A DNA stretch of 47,479 nucleotides, taken from positions 91,066 through 138,544 of the forward strand of contig CM074820.1 in NCBI GenBank assembly GCA_037447605.1. The letters run 5' to 3'. A model generated the notes under the pieces. It worked only from the letters and a program-made list of their open reading frames with translations. It was not told the DNA's origin and made no database searches. This document shows, one piece after another, positions 1 to 9,132 of this stretch. Within the stretch, counting starts at the first letter, position 1; every line of letters begins with the position of its first letter. This stretch comes from Zygnema circumcarinatum (lineage: Eukaryota; Streptophyta; Zygnematophyceae; Zygnematales; Zygnemataceae). A program made the translations under genes and the position numbers.

Positions 1-63
1 GAACACTCACACCCCCCCTCTCTCTTCCCCCCCCCCCCCCTCCCCCACCCAAAAAAAAAAAAA
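1..63. repeat. Pyrimidine tract followed by poly-A
   Basis: A C/T-rich tract with a run of C is followed by about 13 A. It lies in the intron just upstream of the ACCase terminal exon, whose acceptor (TTTTTGCAG) ends at 135. Simple sequence; no other function is visible. Confidence 0.8.
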
Positions 64-135
64 CATTTTGCAAAGTCGTATCTGAAGACCGGCTGTTACC
101 TCCCACCGAACTTTTTTCTGTTTTCCTTTTTGCAG

Positions 136-1482
136 CTGGGTGGACCCAAGGTGATGGCTACTAACGGCGTTGTCCACAAGACGGTGGCTGACGATGGAGA
201 GGGCATCAGCGCCATCCTGCAGTGGCTCAGCTATGTGCCGCAAGTGGGAGGAGGCCCTCTCCCATTGCTCAAAACTTCTGACCCAATTGACCGCTCAGTG
301 GGGTACATTCCCGAGGTTTCCTGCGACCCAAGAGCCGCCATTGCAGGTGAAGTAGGCAGTGACGGGGTGTGGAAGGGAGGGCTATTTGACAGAGGGAGTT
401 TTACTGAGACATGGCCCACATGGGCGCAGACCGTCGTCACAGGAAGGGCTCGATTGGGGGGCATTCCTATGGGAGTGATAGCGGTAGAAGTAAAGACTGT
501 GATGCAGAAAATTCCTGCAGACCCTGGCCAGCCCGAGTCGCAGGAAAGAATGCAGCCGCAAGCAGGGCAGGTGTGGTTTCCCGACTCGGCCACGAAAACA
601 GCACACGCAATGCGTGACTTCAATCGCGAGGGACTCCCTCTCTTCATATTCTCGAACTGGCGGGGCTTTTCCGGCGGGCAGAGAGATCTCTTTGAGGGCA
701 TTCTTCAGGCCGGTTCGCTCATAGTGGAGCAGCTTCGCAGCTACCGCCAACCAGTGTTTGTGTATATTCCGAAGACGGGAGAGCTGAGAGGAGGGGCATG
801 GGTGGTTATCGACAGTCAGATCAATCCGAGAATGGTGGAGATGTATGCGGAAACGGGAGCTCGTGGTGGAGTGCTTGAACCGGAAGGTTTGGTGGAGATA
901 AAGTTTCGTGAGCGGGAGCTGCATCAGGCCATGCATCGCTTGGACCCGGAGTTGATTGAATTGAACCGCAAGGGGCTGTCTGGTGAGGCGAACGTGGCAG
1001 AGGTCACTGACAAAATCAAGCTGCGCGAGAGTGAACTGCTTGGAGTGTATAAGCAGGTTGCAGTCAAATTTGCTGAGCTTCATGATACGCCTCACAGAAT
1101 GAAAGCCAAAGGAGTGATTCGAGCGATCATACCGTGGGAACAGTCTAGGCGGTTCTTCTATCGCAGACTCAACCGCCGACTTGCAGAGCTCAGGCTTGTG
1201 GCTGCAACGCATTCGAAGGTGGCAGCTCCCTCCGGAGAGAGGAGCTGTCCCGGTTTGGAGGCGGGGATGGAGGCAGAGGTGGCTTTGGCCGTTCTGCGGA
1301 CCATGTTCGCCAAGAGTCACTGCAGGGAGAGGGCTGCGGCAGCGGAAGGAGAGGGCGGCGTAGCAGAGAGCTTGGAGCCCATGATGGAGGAGGACGAGGA
1401 GTATGCGAAGTGGTGCGAGCAGCTCTCAGAGCAGACGCTGCCGGGCATGGCCGCTGCATCGCATGCCTCTGGAAATGCATGA
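136..1482 (+). CDS. ACC: Acetyl-CoA carboxylase, C-terminal carboxyltransferase exon (partial)
   Basis: This is the last exon of a eukaryotic multidomain acetyl-CoA carboxylase, which makes malonyl-CoA for fatty acid synthesis. Upstream exons (biotin carboxylase, biotin carrier) lie outside the window. The exon follows a TTTTTGCAG acceptor and encodes about 448 residues of the carboxyltransferase domain. It opens with LGGPKVMATNGVVH, then carries IPADPGQ, GQVWFPDSATKTA, NREGLPLFIF and NWRGFSGGQRDLFEGILQAG, all hallmark blocks of the CT C-terminal half. ELRGGAWVVIDSQIN and the basic FAELHDTPHRMKAKGVI segment follow. It ends near EEDEEYAKWCEQLSEQ, as in other ACCases, with a short Ala/Ser tail. 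The large terminal exon has no introns over 1.3 kb, unlike most genes here. Whether the enzyme is plastidic or cytosolic cannot be decided without the N-terminus. Residues at several known herbicide-contact positions can be read (see findings). Confidence 0.97.
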   Translation: MGGPKVMATNGVVHKTVADDGEGISAILQWLSYVPQVGGGPLPLLKTSDPIDRSVGYIPEVSCDPRAAIAGEVGSDGVWKGGLFDRGSFTETWPTWAQTVVTGRARLGGIPMGVIAVEVKTVMQKIPADPGQPESQERMQPQAGQVWFPDSATKTAHAMRDFNREGLPLFIFSNWRGFSGGQRDLFEGILQAGSLIVEQLRSYRQPVFVYIPKTGELRGGAWVVIDSQINPRMVEMYAETGARGGVLEPEGLVEIKFRERELHQAMHRLDPELIELNRKGLSGEANVAEVTDKIKLRESELLGVYKQVAVKFAELHDTPHRMKAKGVIRAIIPWEQSRRFFYRRLNRRLAELRLVAATHSKVAAPSGERSCPGLEAGMEAEVALAVLRTMFAKSHCRERAAAAEGEGGVAESLEPMMEEDEEYAKWCEQLSEQTLPGMAAASHASGNA

Positions 1483-2678
1483 TGGAAGGGGAGGGAGGCT
1501 TCGGCCATCATCTCGCCATAGTCGTAGTAGTCGCTGCTTCAAGAAGCAGCGGGAAATTGAAAACGCGTTTGTTAGTGTGAATAAGGTTGAGTTATGGCAG
1601 TCCATTTAAGGACTGAGCCAGGCTCTCTCTTCTTGTTTGGCCGCAAATCACTAAAACATTTCTTTATTCTTCATAGGGAGTGTCCACAAATGTTCGCTTC
1701 CTATTTGTATATCGGACTTCAGACAGCGTCAAATGTTCGTTCATGAACGTACGCTTGTAGTTGAATAAATTCTATATCTGTAGGCGATGCACTGTAGATG
1801 CGTTCGACGAATGGATACGCCGTTTCTGATAGCATGACAGCATGTAGGAATTTGGAGATGTTTTAGAAAAGGCAATGATAACTTCGATTTGAACTTCAAT
1901 ATCCGACCGACATGAGATAGACCGTTTTTTTGTGATTGCCGTCCTTTCCAGGTGGCCGCATGCCCCTGCGTGTCGGAAACGGAAGAGTCGCAAGGATTTT
2001 TGTTTCTTGTTCGAAATATGCTTTTGAATCGACACTATGCTGGCACTCGGTCAAGTTAATCAAATGCTTCGACTGCGGAGACATGGGAGTCCGCTCCTTT
2101 CTACGGAGTCAGAAAGGACATGTTAGACCCAAAACTTTGTACAAAAAGGAAAATAATGAACACCAAACCCACGAGATTTGAAACAGTTGCTTACATTTCA
2201 CGTGAGCCATAAGCTGCTCACGGCTGACGCTAGCAATTATTTTCGTCCGCACTTAAAGCCTATGTACAGCACATAAAGGACGACAAGGTTTGGCTCTAGT
2301 CTGCCTCGGAGTTGCGCATCTCAGAGGGAGATGCAGCTGCTGTAGCCTATCAGTGCCCAACATCTGCTCACGACTTGCTTCGAAATCGTATCGAGTTTCA
2401 TGAGCTCACAAGAAAAAAGGTTCTCTGGATCCTACGGCAATTGCAGAAGCAGTACGTTCCAACTATTCCTGAGTTCAGTTCCCTGACTAAACCACTGCCT
2501 ATGGGATCCAACTGGAATTCGGTGTTAATCACTTTAATGCTGACTCTATTGATGATAAGGTACAAGAATTATCAAGGAGGATCCTTAGGAAGGTCGGTGC
2601 TCTGGATAGCCCCTTGATGCAAAAACAGACGAAACCATTTTGACGTCCCACATTCTAAGCATTTATAGCTGAGAGGTT
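1483..2678. other. Convergent intergenic region, no gene recognised
   Basis: The 3' flanks of ACCase (+) and of the small tail-anchored gene (-) meet here. Two AATAAA-like stretches occur, for example near 1764. A 101-codon frame at 2312-2617 has no convincing coding signature. Nothing else is supported. Confidence 0.5.
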
Positions 2679-3173
2679 TCATGCCGTTGCAGCAGCTCCA
2701 TCATTGTAGCCGCCAAATATAAGCCAAAAAAATAGTGCAAGGACAAAAGCAACCATCAGCATAACCGAGCCGGATAAGAAGCTCCCAATCCAAAGTGCAC
2801 CTCCCCCGTCCAGCCACGGCACATACCATTCGTCTTCATCCATCTCGTCTCCATCTTCAATCTCCAATGTCACTGTATCCGTCGCTTCTCTGCCTTCAAA
2901 AGGCCCCCCTCTTCGCTGAAACTCCAAATCTCTTCCCTCTACCCTTCCTCTCTTGTCACACTTTTCCGCCTTTCCAGTTTCTGCTTCACCTTCAGTCCCT
3001 TCTTTCCTGCAAGAGCTTCCAGGCGTTTCGGTAACCTCACTATGAGCCAGTAATGGCTGATGAGGATTTTCTGAACACGCGCTTTCGGCCAAGTCACAGC
3101 AATCTGCCTGAGACACTCCATTGGACGACTCAATGCTTTCATCAGGACAGCGCCGAGCTCTATCTGCCGCCAT
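2679..3173 (-). CDS. Small acidic protein with a C-terminal membrane anchor
   Basis: A single frame of 164 codons runs from ATG at 3173. The first 115 or so residues are hydrophilic and rich in Glu, Ser and Gly. They end in an acidic stretch (EDGDEMDEDEWYVPW) and are followed at about residues 126-153 by one long hydrophobic segment beginning ALWIGSF and containing VAFVLALFFWLIF, with only ten or so residues after it. That layout is typical of a tail-anchored membrane protein facing the cytosol. I do not recognise a family. A TGACGTCA site lies 315 bp upstream (3488-3495) and an inverted CCAAT at about 3551, which fits a promoter on this side. The gene lies downstream of PheRS-alpha in tandem orientation and convergent to ACCase. 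No splice joins are needed, but extra exons cannot be excluded. Confidence 0.45.
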   Translation of the reverse strand: MAADRARRCPDESIESSNGVSQADCCDLAESACSENPHQPLLAHSEVTETPGSSCRKEGTEGEAETGKAEKCDKRGRVEGRDLEFQRRGGPFEGREATDTVTLEIEDGDEMDEDEWYVPWLDGGGALWIGSFLSGSVMLMVAFVLALFFWLIFGGYNDGAAATA

Positions 3174-3487
3174 CCAGTGAAATTATCCGTAATAACTTAG
3201 AAGAAATCCTCAACGAGCGAAGGGCTTACTTCAGAGCGCCCCAGAAAAGTAATTCGTCGATCAATCGCAAGAATAACGCGGATTGGACTAGAAACAGGCA
3301 CAGCCGAACAATGCCTCCATCGCTTCTGTTAATGCCTACACAAATTGCAGCCAGCTGCCCCCAATTCCTCTTCAAACGAGCTGCCAATGTCCACCCCTTG
3401 CAGCCATTCCTCCGCTTCTTCTACGGAAAAGCAGCTGCCTCCTCGCGCGCTCCTCGCTCGCGGGCGAGTGCCGGCGCAACCGCGCAG

Positions 3488-3495
3488 TGACGTCA
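3488..3495. promoter_or_regulatory. CRE-like palindrome TGACGTCA
   Basis: A perfect 8-bp palindrome of the type bound by bZIP factors, 315 bp upstream of the tail-anchored protein ATG, with an inverted CCAAT about 60 bp further upstream. Confidence 0.5.
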
Positions 3496-3631
3496 GCCTC
3501 AGTCTGAGCGCAAACCGTCCGGTGTCCGTATGCGTGTACGAACGAGCGCTGATTGGCCGCAGAGCGAACAGTCGCGGAGCGGCGCGGAGCCGCCGGGGGG
3601 AGGAAGCGGCGGACGGTTACGAGCTGTGGGC

Positions 3632-3671
3632 GGGAGGGGGAGAGGGAGAGGGAGAGGGAGAGGGAGAGGGA
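3632..3671 (+). repeat. (GGGAGA)n microsatellite
   Basis: About six copies of GGGAGA in a purine-only run in the GC-rich upstream region. Confidence 0.9.
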
Positions 3672-4423
3672 CTGCGGGAGGGAAGGTGGAGCGAGGGAGG
3701 AAGAGGATGGGAGAAGTGGAGCAGCATCGCTGCATTGCCTTTTCGTGTGCGGAGAGAGAACCGTGTTTCGAACAGCTCCGAATCCTGGAGCACACGCTAT
3801 ATCACTAAAAGAATGGAAGGAGCAGAAAGTAAAAAAAAAAAACCGATGAACGGACTTGTTTGTGCACATTGTGTACGTTTGTGTGTCCTTTCGCAGATGT
3901 TGCGAGACAAGCAGTGTTCGATGGCAGCACGTGTGTGTACTTGTCTCGCTCTCAATACCGCCAACTCAAGAAAGATATGTGGCAAGAAAGAGGGGCCGTC
4001 GACTGTACGTCTGGGCGGAGTGCAGCCTTTCTGAGGGCGATGGGAGCTGCCAGTGCCACGCTTCGGGGACGAGGCCCGCAACGAGAGGCTGCAGCCGCCG
4101 CAGGGATAGGCGTCGTCAGCCGCTTGGCTGCCGGGCTGCAGTGTGTAGGGTCGTTTTAAGAAAACTGTTCGAATATATTTTATCTTTTGGTAGGATCGCT
4201 GCCGCAAAAACTGAGCATGTCTCACCATGCACACAGACGCCATCCCATGGTCGACTCCAGAGCTCTCTGAGAGCTTAAATCATTCGATTACCAAGGGAAT
4301 TGAAAAACAAGGATTAACTCATCAAAACTGGTGGCTAGAAGTTGCTGTCACCGGTCAAACGAGGCAACCCACAGACACTCCTCGCCCGCCTTCTTTTGCC
4401 GCGACCTCTTTAAGGGAGTCATG

Positions 4424-7400
4424 CTACAGGCCAAGCCTACAAACCGGGTTGGTTTTGATGAGGTTCAGGTCAACCTGCGCCACATACAGCCACCGTGATG
4501 ACAAAGTAAGACAACATAGCAAGAAGTACACCTGATTCACACAAAACCGTACGGGGGTAGGGTGAACCGCAAGGCCCGACTGCTCGATGAAACAAGGACA
4601 AGAGTGCTACCTGCCATTCGCCACATGCATCCATGTGCAAGTGCAGACAAACCACTCACACATCATCAAGGTCCTTCTAGGCCACTCCTGGAGACGGCGG
4701 GGTTAGACGTTACAAGAGGTTGCACATTCACACTTCTATGCGAAAAAGCCACCGACCGTGCTGCTTACCTTGGGTCCGAACAAGTCACGAATGTTATCAA
4801 TGCCATAGAGAATCATAGTAGGCCTGCAATAACACCCGCCAGACAACTCCCCTTCAAATGACGAACAGGCGGCTGTCAGAGAGAGACATTTGCCCGGTCC
4901 TCAAGGTCCCCTTCTGACTTCCCACCAACCGGAACTCTTCTTCAAGCTCCTCAAGCGTCGTCACTTTCAGCTGCAGAGGAGCAGATCTCTACTCCCTAGC
5001 GTAAAGAACCTCTTTCGATCAATCACGGTGGGCAAGATCTTTGGGTGATTCAAAACATAGATCGTTTCGCGCCCATGGCGACAACTCTAACGCTCACCTC
5101 TCCAGCGACAGTCCCCAGCCATGGACCTCTACATCGGGCGGCAGTCCCATAGGCCGCAGCATTTCAGGGCGGAACATCCCCGAGTTGCCGATCTCCACCC
5201 ACTTCTTCAACTGCTCGTGATAACTGCCATTCCCCCCTCCCCCAGCAAACCCACTTAGTGTCTGCGGAGAAGCTAACACCACTCCAAGGTCGCATTGCTG
5301 CAGAGGGCCGAGGAATACCTGAAGATTTCCATGCTGGGTTCCGTGTAGGGGTTGTAGGCGGGTTTGAAGCGCAGTTTTGTTATGCCTGTGCCCCCGCTGT
5401 GTGCCCCTTCCAGTCACGGCTTTACCCCACAGGCATGAGCGCCTCTGGGGAGATGGACCTTGACAAAACCCAAACTGAACGAATGTGTTTAAGGAGGATT
5501 TCCAGGAAACACTGTCCGAAAACTTAAGGCTCCTGCCAATAGCAGAGGGTGGCTGAGAACAGATGCGGCACCTAGACGACCAAAAAAGTCGTTAATTATT
5601 CCAATTAGATCACCAAGTGTGGTTCCCCGCTCGCATATAACACCTGCGTCAAGACACGCTCCATAGTTTCTGCAGTCAGCCTTCAAAACCGTCGAAGATG
5701 GATGCCCAGGAGGAGCAAGCAAGGAGCACGCTCATAGCAGCCGTGGATTTGGCATGCCACTTGCCTTCTATTTGATGAAACTCCGCCAGATGGGTTCTGT
5801 CTACTGCTTCATTTCTGAACACTCGGTCGATGGAGAAATACTTCTTGGGCTGGAAACCGTCCTGCTTGCTCCTCAAAGCCAGTGGGTGCCCAGGTCAGCT
5901 CTGTTCTCTGTCAGCCTGCAGGGGCTGACAGAAGCTACCATGGCAGGGGGGGGGGGGGGGAGGAGAGAGACCCACCTGAGCGAGGCGGTAAAGCATCCGC
6001 GATGAAACTGCCGTCGTGTGCGTCCGCAGAAGGTTCTTCTCTGTCTCTGCGCGCTTCCAGTCACTCCCATACCTGACCACACCTCCCAGGAGGTGTAACC
6101 GCTGCTGTTGCCAGAGCCTCATAGCAGGAATGAGAGTGCCACCACTAAGATAGTTCTGTCGGTGACAAGAGTGGATGCTCATCCGTACAGCTAAGCATCT
6201 CCCTTCCACACCACAACGAAATTGAACCCAATGCATTTTCAAAGGTACCCTCTGCATAAAATGACACAACTCTACTCACTCACCCAATCGATCCATGTCC
6301 TCCTCTCTCATGAATTTGCTGCACTCTTTGCCAGTAGCCTTCTGGCAGGTTTTTTGTCGTTGCGGGCTCTGCAGTGCACGGCAATGGAAACAGCTGATGA
6401 GATATCGACCCTGGACCATGCGGGGGAGCTGATCGCAAAGTCTACAGATAGGGGGCGAAATGAGTCGGCAGCCAAGTAAGATCGCAGAGGACCCTTCAGA
6501 AAGAGGCTTCCCCACCTTTCAAAAAGAAAGTGTCATGCGAGTCACGGGCAGGATGCTGCTGTGGCTGAAAGAGGGCATCAAAGTTCCAGAAACTGCACGG
6601 GAATGCAATCAAGTACAAAGTTATTGCTTCAGAGCAGAGAAGAAGGACAGCAGCAGTCTCACTGGTGGGCACGGCTGCTGCTGGAGAGTGACTGTAGGCT
6701 GAGTGAGTGAGTGCAGGGAGTGTAAATGTAGGCTGAGTGAGTGTAGAGAGAGTCAGTGTAGGGTGAGCAAGTTTAGGGAGAGTGAGCATAGGGACAGTGA
6801 GTGTAGGAATAGAGAGTGTAAGGAAAGTGAGTGCAGGGAGAGTGAGTGTAGGCAGGATGAGTGAGTGAAGGGAGAGTGTGTGCAAGCAGAGTAAGCGTAG
6901 GGAGAGTGAGTGTAGGGAAGTGCATCAATACATTTTTCAAATTGGGTCCTCAGTACTAGCATTTTCCATAATGCATTTGCTATGCAACTAAATGACGTCT
7001 TTCTGCTTTCACTACATTTGTTTGCTCCCATCAGATCACAGGTACCTGCTCTCCACAAAGTTGTTTGTAGGCATCTCCTCAAATCTGCTTTCCATCCACC
7101 AGTTATGACCAGAACCACAATGAGATCACCAGACAGAGCTCACTACCGCGCCCTGCTTCACACTCTCAACCTCATGACGGGTGCACCAGTTCGGATTATC
7201 TCACCCCATTTCCAAGAAAATGCTGCGAAATTCTGCTCGCACCTGCCGCCACCCTCAGGAAGACTGTCTGCTTCTTAATCTGGAGCTGGCGAAAGAGGGA
7301 GCATTAGGGGAGAGTAACATCCAGGGTCAATTCCTTCACATTTTACAAGCAAAATAACTTTGACTCCTTCAATGTACCAGCTGTAGAAGACAGCGCTAAC

Positions 7401-8904
7401 TACAGCGCACCTTAAGCAGGGTGTGGAGGTGCCCTCCTTCAACTGGCTGGCCGAGAGCATTGAAGTTGTACTGCTTGAATTCCAGCTCCTTCCATGCACC
7501 ACTGCATGGCACCCTCTGTTTACGTTAGGGTCACATAGGCAAAAAGGTCCAGCGAGCAGTGCAAGTTGCTTTAGAGATGTTGCCTGCATGCATCTCAGCA
7601 CCACACCTCTGCAGCATTTCTCGGGTGAGATCCGTTGCCGCCTTCTTCTTCTCCAATGCAAACTTCGGCCCCTTCTCGATACTATATGTCTTCCACGTGC
7701 TGTCCCAAGCAACCCCTGACAGAAATTAAAAGACTGAACGCGCTTCAGCAGGTTTTCCCTGTCTAACGAACATATTTTCTAAAAAGTCGAACGTTGATTC
7801 TTCCTGAAAAATACTTCTGCAGCTGGTGAAATAACAATCGGCTACGATGCCTGAAAAGCTTCCAAGCCGACAGATGGGGCTACAGCTGGAGCTGTAAGGA
7901 GCGGCACGTGCTGGACGAGCGAGTGAAAAATCTCACATCAGATTAATAAGCTTGCGTTTCTTGTGGAGAGTTTGTAGCTCGTCCTTTCCCACGTCCTGCA
8001 TTAATCCAGCTCTAAAATTTTTAGAGGCTGCAATTTCCCGTAAGAGCCCTAAACCCCGCAGACCATGAACGCCTACAACTCCCACCATCTAGCAGCTTTA
8101 CACCCTGACGCCATTCCCTGGCCGCTGAAAAATTCCTAAAGGTGAAGCGCACCAAACAAGCGAGGTTGAAATTTTGCCCCTCCCCTGGCTTTGCTAATGA
8201 TGATGTTTCTGCCAATGCATTCCCACCTGTCCATGCTTTATTCGTAGAAGCTGCTCCTTCACTTTATCCTCAATGCTGTCCACCTGTGACAGCCCACGTG
8301 CAAAGGAAAATTATTGCATGCTGCATTGCGCAAATCCCGTCAGCTCCGATTGGATAGTTAGGGTTTTATAAGCGCGGAAAACAGAGGAGGGAACAGGGTG
8401 GAAGACCCGTGCCTTCCGAACAACGAGAGGGGGTCCACTGGTACTCTTCTGCACAGCAAGCCAGCGGTTTGGCATGGCCTGCTTCATGCCAAGGTCCGCC
8501 AGAGGACCGACAATCTTCTGCTTCCCCAGCCCCAGGCCCTCTCTCCCTCACTTCAGACATCAGTATGCAATGCTTGTCGCCGGTAGCCCCCTGCAAGGGG
8601 AGCAGAAAGCTCAGTCGCGCACCTTAAGGTCGTCGAGAGAAATGCCCTCGGGCGGAACAGCTGCGAAGACCTGCGCCTCGGGGGAGCCATGGAGGGCGAA
8701 GCCGTCCGCTTCCTCCGTGAGGTCCCACTTCTCGTGGTCGTGCTCGCGCAACGCGATGAGCTCGTGCGCAGCGAGGCTGCGGATGACGCCCGTCAGCGCC
8801 GCGTGCTCGAGTCGCTCCGCGGCCGCCCACTCAGCGGAGTCAGCGATGGGCCCGCGCTCGTGCAGCGCTCGCAGCAGCCGCTCCTCCTCCACAGCGCGCG
8901 CCAT
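4424..8904 (-). CDS. FARSA: Phenylalanyl-tRNA synthetase alpha subunit, cytosolic (17 exons)
   Basis: Catalytic subunit of the eukaryotic cytosolic PheRS (alpha2beta2), which charges tRNA-Phe. Exons, high to low coordinate: 8904-8623, 8517-8407, 8283-8227, 7995-7937, 7699-7607, 7501-7411, 7242-7205, 7084-7046, 6592-6516, 6368-6284, 6072-5976, 5861-5765, 5643-5572, 5385-5319, 5223-5098, 4823-4769, 4474-4424. They sum to 1497 nt, 498 residues, close to the usual 485-510. The N-terminus has the family pattern ([17 protein letters not shown]). Motif 2 is [21 protein letters not shown] split over two exons, and motif 3 is [11 protein letters not shown] across the 5098/4823 junction. The C-terminus is NPVCRLGL. 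All introns are GT-AG except the one after 5765, which starts GCAAGT. The end of exon 2 could also be 8413 with a GC donor. It is divergent from the LisH-WD40 gene. Active-site motifs are intact. Confidence 0.97.
6697..6916 (-). repeat. Degenerate minisatellite in PheRS-alpha intron 8
   Basis: Some 14 imperfect copies of a unit of about 15 bp (plus strand, roughly GGGAGAGTGAGTGTA). They lie wholly inside the intron between exons 8 and 9, and open reading through them (Leu-His-Ser-Leu repeats) is an artefact. Confidence 0.85.
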
Positions 8905-9132
8905 GGCTGCCCCTGCTCCCTGCCCTCCCGCTGCCCTGCTCCCTCTCCCCGCCCTCCCTCCCTCGCTGACGGCCTTCCAGTTTTCAGTTTGCGCCGCGTC
9001 GCGTCGCTGCGAGTTGCGGCCGTACTTGAGTGACGTCGTCAGCGTGTTCCAATGACGTCAGTATTTTACGGCTGACATCATGCGGCAAAGGGACGCGGAA
9101 GGCCGAGCCCCTCCCAGGCCGGAGGGGCCGCC
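8905..9132. promoter_or_regulatory. Bidirectional promoter with CRE-like motifs
   Basis: Only 228 bp separate the ATG of PheRS-alpha (-) from the first ATG of the LisH-WD40 gene (+). The interval holds TGACGTCG (9031-9038), CCAATGACGTCA (TGACGTCA at 9053-9060) and TGACATCA (9073-9080). All three lie within 50 bp and close to the LisH-WD40 start. The overlap of CCAAT with TGACGTCA is notable. No TATA box is seen. Confidence 0.6.

Larger units (their letters stand above)
3174..4423. other. GC-rich upstream region of the tail-anchored gene, 3' flank of PheRS-alpha
   Basis: No gene can be supported. The region holds a TGACGTCA site (3488-3495), an inverted CCAAT (about 3551) and a (GGGAGA)n purine tract (about 3632-3671). 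Several overlapping frames are open on both strands, as expected of GC-rich repetitive sequence. Confidence 0.5.

Noticed and set aside
2312-2617. Frame of 101 codons with a stretch faintly like a retroelement reverse-transcriptase segment (YVPTIPEFSSLTKPL).
   Set aside because: Only about 15 residues look similar. No catalytic motif, RNase H, integrase or LTR is seen nearby, and the frame loses the resemblance at once.
6496-7118. Long minus-strand frames rich in Leu, His and Ser.
   Set aside because: They are translations of the intronic minisatellite; the true PheRS exons in this stretch use other frames and are bounded by splice sites.
7699-7715. An apparent one-base frame error in PheRS-alpha between exons 4 and 5.
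   Set aside because: It arises only with the acceptor at 7716. The acceptor GGGACAG ending at 7700 restores the frame and gives the conserved [12 protein letters not shown].
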